Shown piece after piece: positions 16,863-18,765 of a stretch of DNA of 18,765 nt. Numbering within the stretch: the first letter of the stretch is position 1; each line of letters begins with the position of its first letter. The position numbers were made by a program, and so were the translations under genes. The DNA comes from Laetiporus sulphureus 93-53. Lineage: Eukaryota > Basidiomycota > Agaricomycetes > Polyporales > Laetiporaceae. The notes beneath the pieces are model-generated. The model ran no database searches and was not told the DNA's origin. It saw nothing but the letters and a program-made list of their open reading frames with translations. Where the stretch lies: NCBI RefSeq assembly GCF_001632365.1, contig NW_024468611.1:30686-49450 (forward strand), written 5' to 3'.

Positions 16863-17666
16863 GTGCACGGCTTTTTTGACACACATTCCAATCTGATCTC
16901 TACCTGGCGTAAGCCTCAGCAAGACTCTGAGCTGCCCAAAGCCTCAAAGCGCAAGGCCACCCCTAGGATCGACCTCGACGCCCACTACAAGCGTCAGGAA
17001 ACCAACAAGGAGCATGGAAGGCTCCTCACACTTGCGTCACTAGGCGCATCGTCCACAGACAGGCAGCGAGCAGCAGCTAGGGTTGTAGATACCACACACA
17101 TCATAAAGCGCGGAATCATCCACAAGCCACGCGATCACACCCCACCGCTCGAACGCTACAAGCCCAGAAAAGGACATCTTACCACTGATAGTCGCAAGCC
17201 GGCACCACCCCCAGAGCTTATCACCTCCAACGCAGTTCCTCCCCCTGTCATTGCTCCCATTCCAACTCGTCCCCTACCCAACTTCATAAAGACAAACACC
17301 ATTGCACGTCCCATCCGCCCACTCCCTTCCAGAGTCAGGCCGACGATCCACATCGAGACCCTTACGAAACAGGTAGATGCTACCCGTTTCAGGCTCCAAC
17401 CCATATTAGGAGCATTCTCATATCATCTCAAGGACGAGCACCAAAAACCCATCTTTAGCCTCGCCACAGAGCTCGATAAAGTTTGCGCTGACCTACACAC
17501 AGGAACGCGCACATATACATTCGTCGAGAAGCAGGTTATCAACAAAGTCTGTCTGGAGATAGGAGAAATCAGTTTCAAGCAGATAGGAAAGGAAGAGAGG
17601 CTGCAGGAAATTGCCAAGGCTCTGGTCTTCATCTCGAAAGCAAGATATTTGCACTTTTTGTATTAG
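16863..17666 (+). CDS. E2 pre-gag ORF, conserved in E1, unknown function
   Basis: An open frame of 267 codons lies between the primer-binding site and gag, ending TAG 17664-17666 just 15 nt before the gag ATG. It has no ATG anywhere: the frame opens after TAG 16860 and the first nominal start is GTG 16863. ATG 16835 lies in another frame whose stop falls in the T6 run 16872-16877; one T fewer there would join it to this frame. The protein is basic, with many Lys/Arg up to about residue 110, then Pro-rich (PAPPPEL, PPPVIAPIPTRPLP), then a helical-looking C-terminus (FSLATELDKVCADL, KVCLEIGEISFKQI). That C-terminus matches E1 102-251. No known domain is recognised; a nucleic-acid-binding or Gag-accessory role is speculation. 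Confidence 0.65.
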   Translation: MHGFFDTHSNLISTWRKPQQDSELPKASKRKATPRIDLDAHYKRQETNKEHGRLLTLASLGASSTDRQRAAARVVDTTHIIKRGIIHKPRDHTPPLERYKPRKGHLTTDSRKPAPPPELITSNAVPPPVIAPIPTRPLPNFIKTNTIARPIRPLPSRVRPTIHIETLTKQVDATRFRLQPILGAFSYHLKDEHQKPIFSLATELDKVCADLHTGTRTYTFVEKQVINKVCLEIGEISFKQIGKEERLQEIAKALVFISKARYLHFLY

Positions 17667-17681
17667 TTTACCTATATCACA

Positions 17682-18765
17682 ATGGAAGGAGCCGATCGTG
17701 CGCACGCATCCACGTTCAGGCAAAGAATGGATGATATTCTTCACACAAACGTCGAGTCAGCACACGATGGAAGCACCCCACGTGCCTCGCAGCGCAATTC
17801 ACCAGAACCTGCACTAGGACCACAGGATTCTGCATCGCAAGTTGGAGGACCAGCGTCCCCAACCCCATCACTCTTACCCGCCTATGTTCCCCCCATCTGG
17901 GAATTCGACGGACACCAGTTCGAGCACCTAGAAGATGTGCTCAGACAGTCCGCTCCCGGAGAAGTCCCAGACCACATACGCGAATGGGTAATCATCGCAA
18001 TGAAGCTCACAGTCACTACCGAAATTGCCAAGGTCTACAATGTGCTTGGAAACAAGATGTACGAGCACAAGAAAGCCTTTGAATCGCAGATCCAGAACAA
18101 CAAAAATGAGCACCGATTAAAGGAGGCACTGCTCCAAACCGAGAACGGCAAGCTCAAGGACAGGATCGATGCGCAAGATGCACATATAACGGTACTTAAT
18201 GGCGAACTCACCAGAACACAAGCGGCAATGTTAGATATTGGAAAAGAGATGATGGAAATCAAGGCAGCAAACACTAGGCTGCGACACGAGCTAGCTTCGC
18301 TCAAAGCAAGCGGCGTCACTGTGACGCAAGGCCAAACGTCCAGCACAGTCCAATCGCACAAACCCCGCATCAAAATTGCTGAACCTCCACACTACTCGGG
18401 CAAAGGAAGTCTGGAGGACTGGCTCCAACAACTTGGTATATGGATGCGGTGGAATGAGATCAACGATGATGAACACAAGATTACCACGGCCTTACTGCAC
18501 TTGGAAGGTGGCGCGTTCACATACATGTCCGAATATGCGACCAGAGCAGCAGCACGGGAGGCACTTGGCACATGGGAAGACTTCGTCAACATTCTCAAAG
18601 TGAACTACAGGACCCTCGACCCGGACAAGGATGCGCAGCAGCATTTGAAGGATATCTGCGGCAAGACGTATCCCACAATGGTATCCTTCGCAGAACAGTT
18701 CCGTCAATGGGCCACTAAGACCAACTTAGGGCACACTGCACTCATCGGTTACATCGCTGAACACC
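17682..18765 (+). CDS. gag: E2 Gag, intact, runs off the window
   Basis: ATG 17682 opens 361 codons without a stop to the window edge. Residues 1-65 are Ser/Pro/Ala-rich and likely disordered. Residues about 68-120 (PPIWEFDGHQF...IREWV) match the equivalent segment of E1 Gag (WEWQGIPY...VKEWT). Residues about 121-210 are a heptad-rich coiled coil. From about residue 230 comes the capsid-like region with PPHYSGKGSLEDWL, LEGGAFTYMSEYA, GTWEDF, YRTLDPDKDAQ and TMVSFAEQFRQWA, closely paralleling E1. The zinc knuckle, if present, lies beyond the edge. Codon choice is CpG-rich with no decay, suggesting a young, perhaps functional copy. Confidence 0.88.
   Translation, partial: MEGADRAHASTFRQRMDDILHTNVESAHDGSTPRASQRNSPEPALGPQDSASQVGGPASPTPSLLPAYVPPIWEFDGHQFEHLEDVLRQSAPGEVPDHIREWVIIAMKLTVTTEIAKVYNVLGNKMYEHKKAFESQIQNNKNEHRLKEALLQTENGKLKDRIDAQDAHITVLNGELTRTQAAMLDIGKEMMEIKAANTRLRHELASLKASGVTVTQGQTSSTVQSHKPRIKIAEPPHYSGKGSLEDWLQQLGIWMRWNEINDDEHKITTALLHLEGGAFTYMSEYATRAAAREALGTWEDFVNILKVNYRTLDPDKDAQQHLKDICGKTYPTMVSFAEQFRQWATKTNLGHTALIGYIAEH

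Larger units (their letters stand above)
16054..18765 (+). mobile_element. E2: second Ty3/Gypsy element, left LTR to gag, 3' end outside window
   Basis: The order is left LTR, self-primer-type binding site, pre-gag ORF and gag. The LTR ends, core promoter, pre-gag ORF and Gag all match E1, so the two are related families, but the divergence in the LTR and Gag shows they are not copies of one another. The 267-codon pre-gag ORF and the 361 visible gag codons are uninterrupted, and CpG is plentiful (about 22 in the first 320 nt of gag), unlike E1 and the LINE. The candidate target duplication is ACGGA (16049-16053); the other side is off the window. Confidence 0.88.

Overview
The window looks like repeat-rich nuclear DNA of a fungus, most likely a basidiomycete. 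This is inferred from the element families: chromodomain Ty3/Gypsy elements, one carrying a dUTPase, and a Tad-like LINE with endonuclease, reverse transcriptase, RNase H and zinc knuckles. No single-copy host gene confirms it. No RNA gene, CRISPR array or bacterial-type operon was seen. Everything recognisable is retrotransposon-derived and lies on the + strand.

Layout. (1) Positions 1-7459 hold the 3' part of a decayed Ty3/Gypsy chromovirus, here called E1. In order: the end of an extra ORF (102-251), a second extra ORF (291-716), gag (780-2603), pol (protease, RT, RNase H, integrase, GPY/F, chromodomain and C-terminal dUTPase; about 2645-6753), a purine tract and a 688-bp right LTR (6772-7459). 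The left LTR is outside the window. (2) 7460-7592 is a short AT-rich flank. (3) About 7593-13387 is a full-structure but dead LINE: ORF1 with cysteine/histidine knuckles, and ORF2 with EN, RT, RNase H and a C-terminal zinc motif. ORF2's start codon overlaps ORF1's stop as ATGA. (4) 13388-16053 is AT-rich, strongly CpG-poor DNA without a convincing gene. (5) 16054-18765 is the 5' part of a second, better preserved Ty3/Gypsy element of the same superfamily, E2: a 722-bp left LTR, a primer-binding site, an extra ORF of 267 codons and an intact gag running off the window.

Most notable points. E2's primer-binding site is a perfect 13-nt complement of LTR sequence 30 nt downstream of the TATA box, the expected mRNA 5' end; this is the arrangement of Tf1/sushi-type self-primed reverse transcription. 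E1 and E2 share an unrecognised ORF between the LTR and gag. E1 has a further ORF there and keeps all five dUTPase motifs in frame behind the chromodomain. About 25 of 31 premature stops in E1 and the LINE are TGA, mostly where arginine is expected, which points to CGA-to-TGA decay at methylated CpG. The AT-rich interval shows matching CpG loss, while E2 is CpG-rich and open, so E2 looks like the youngest insertion.
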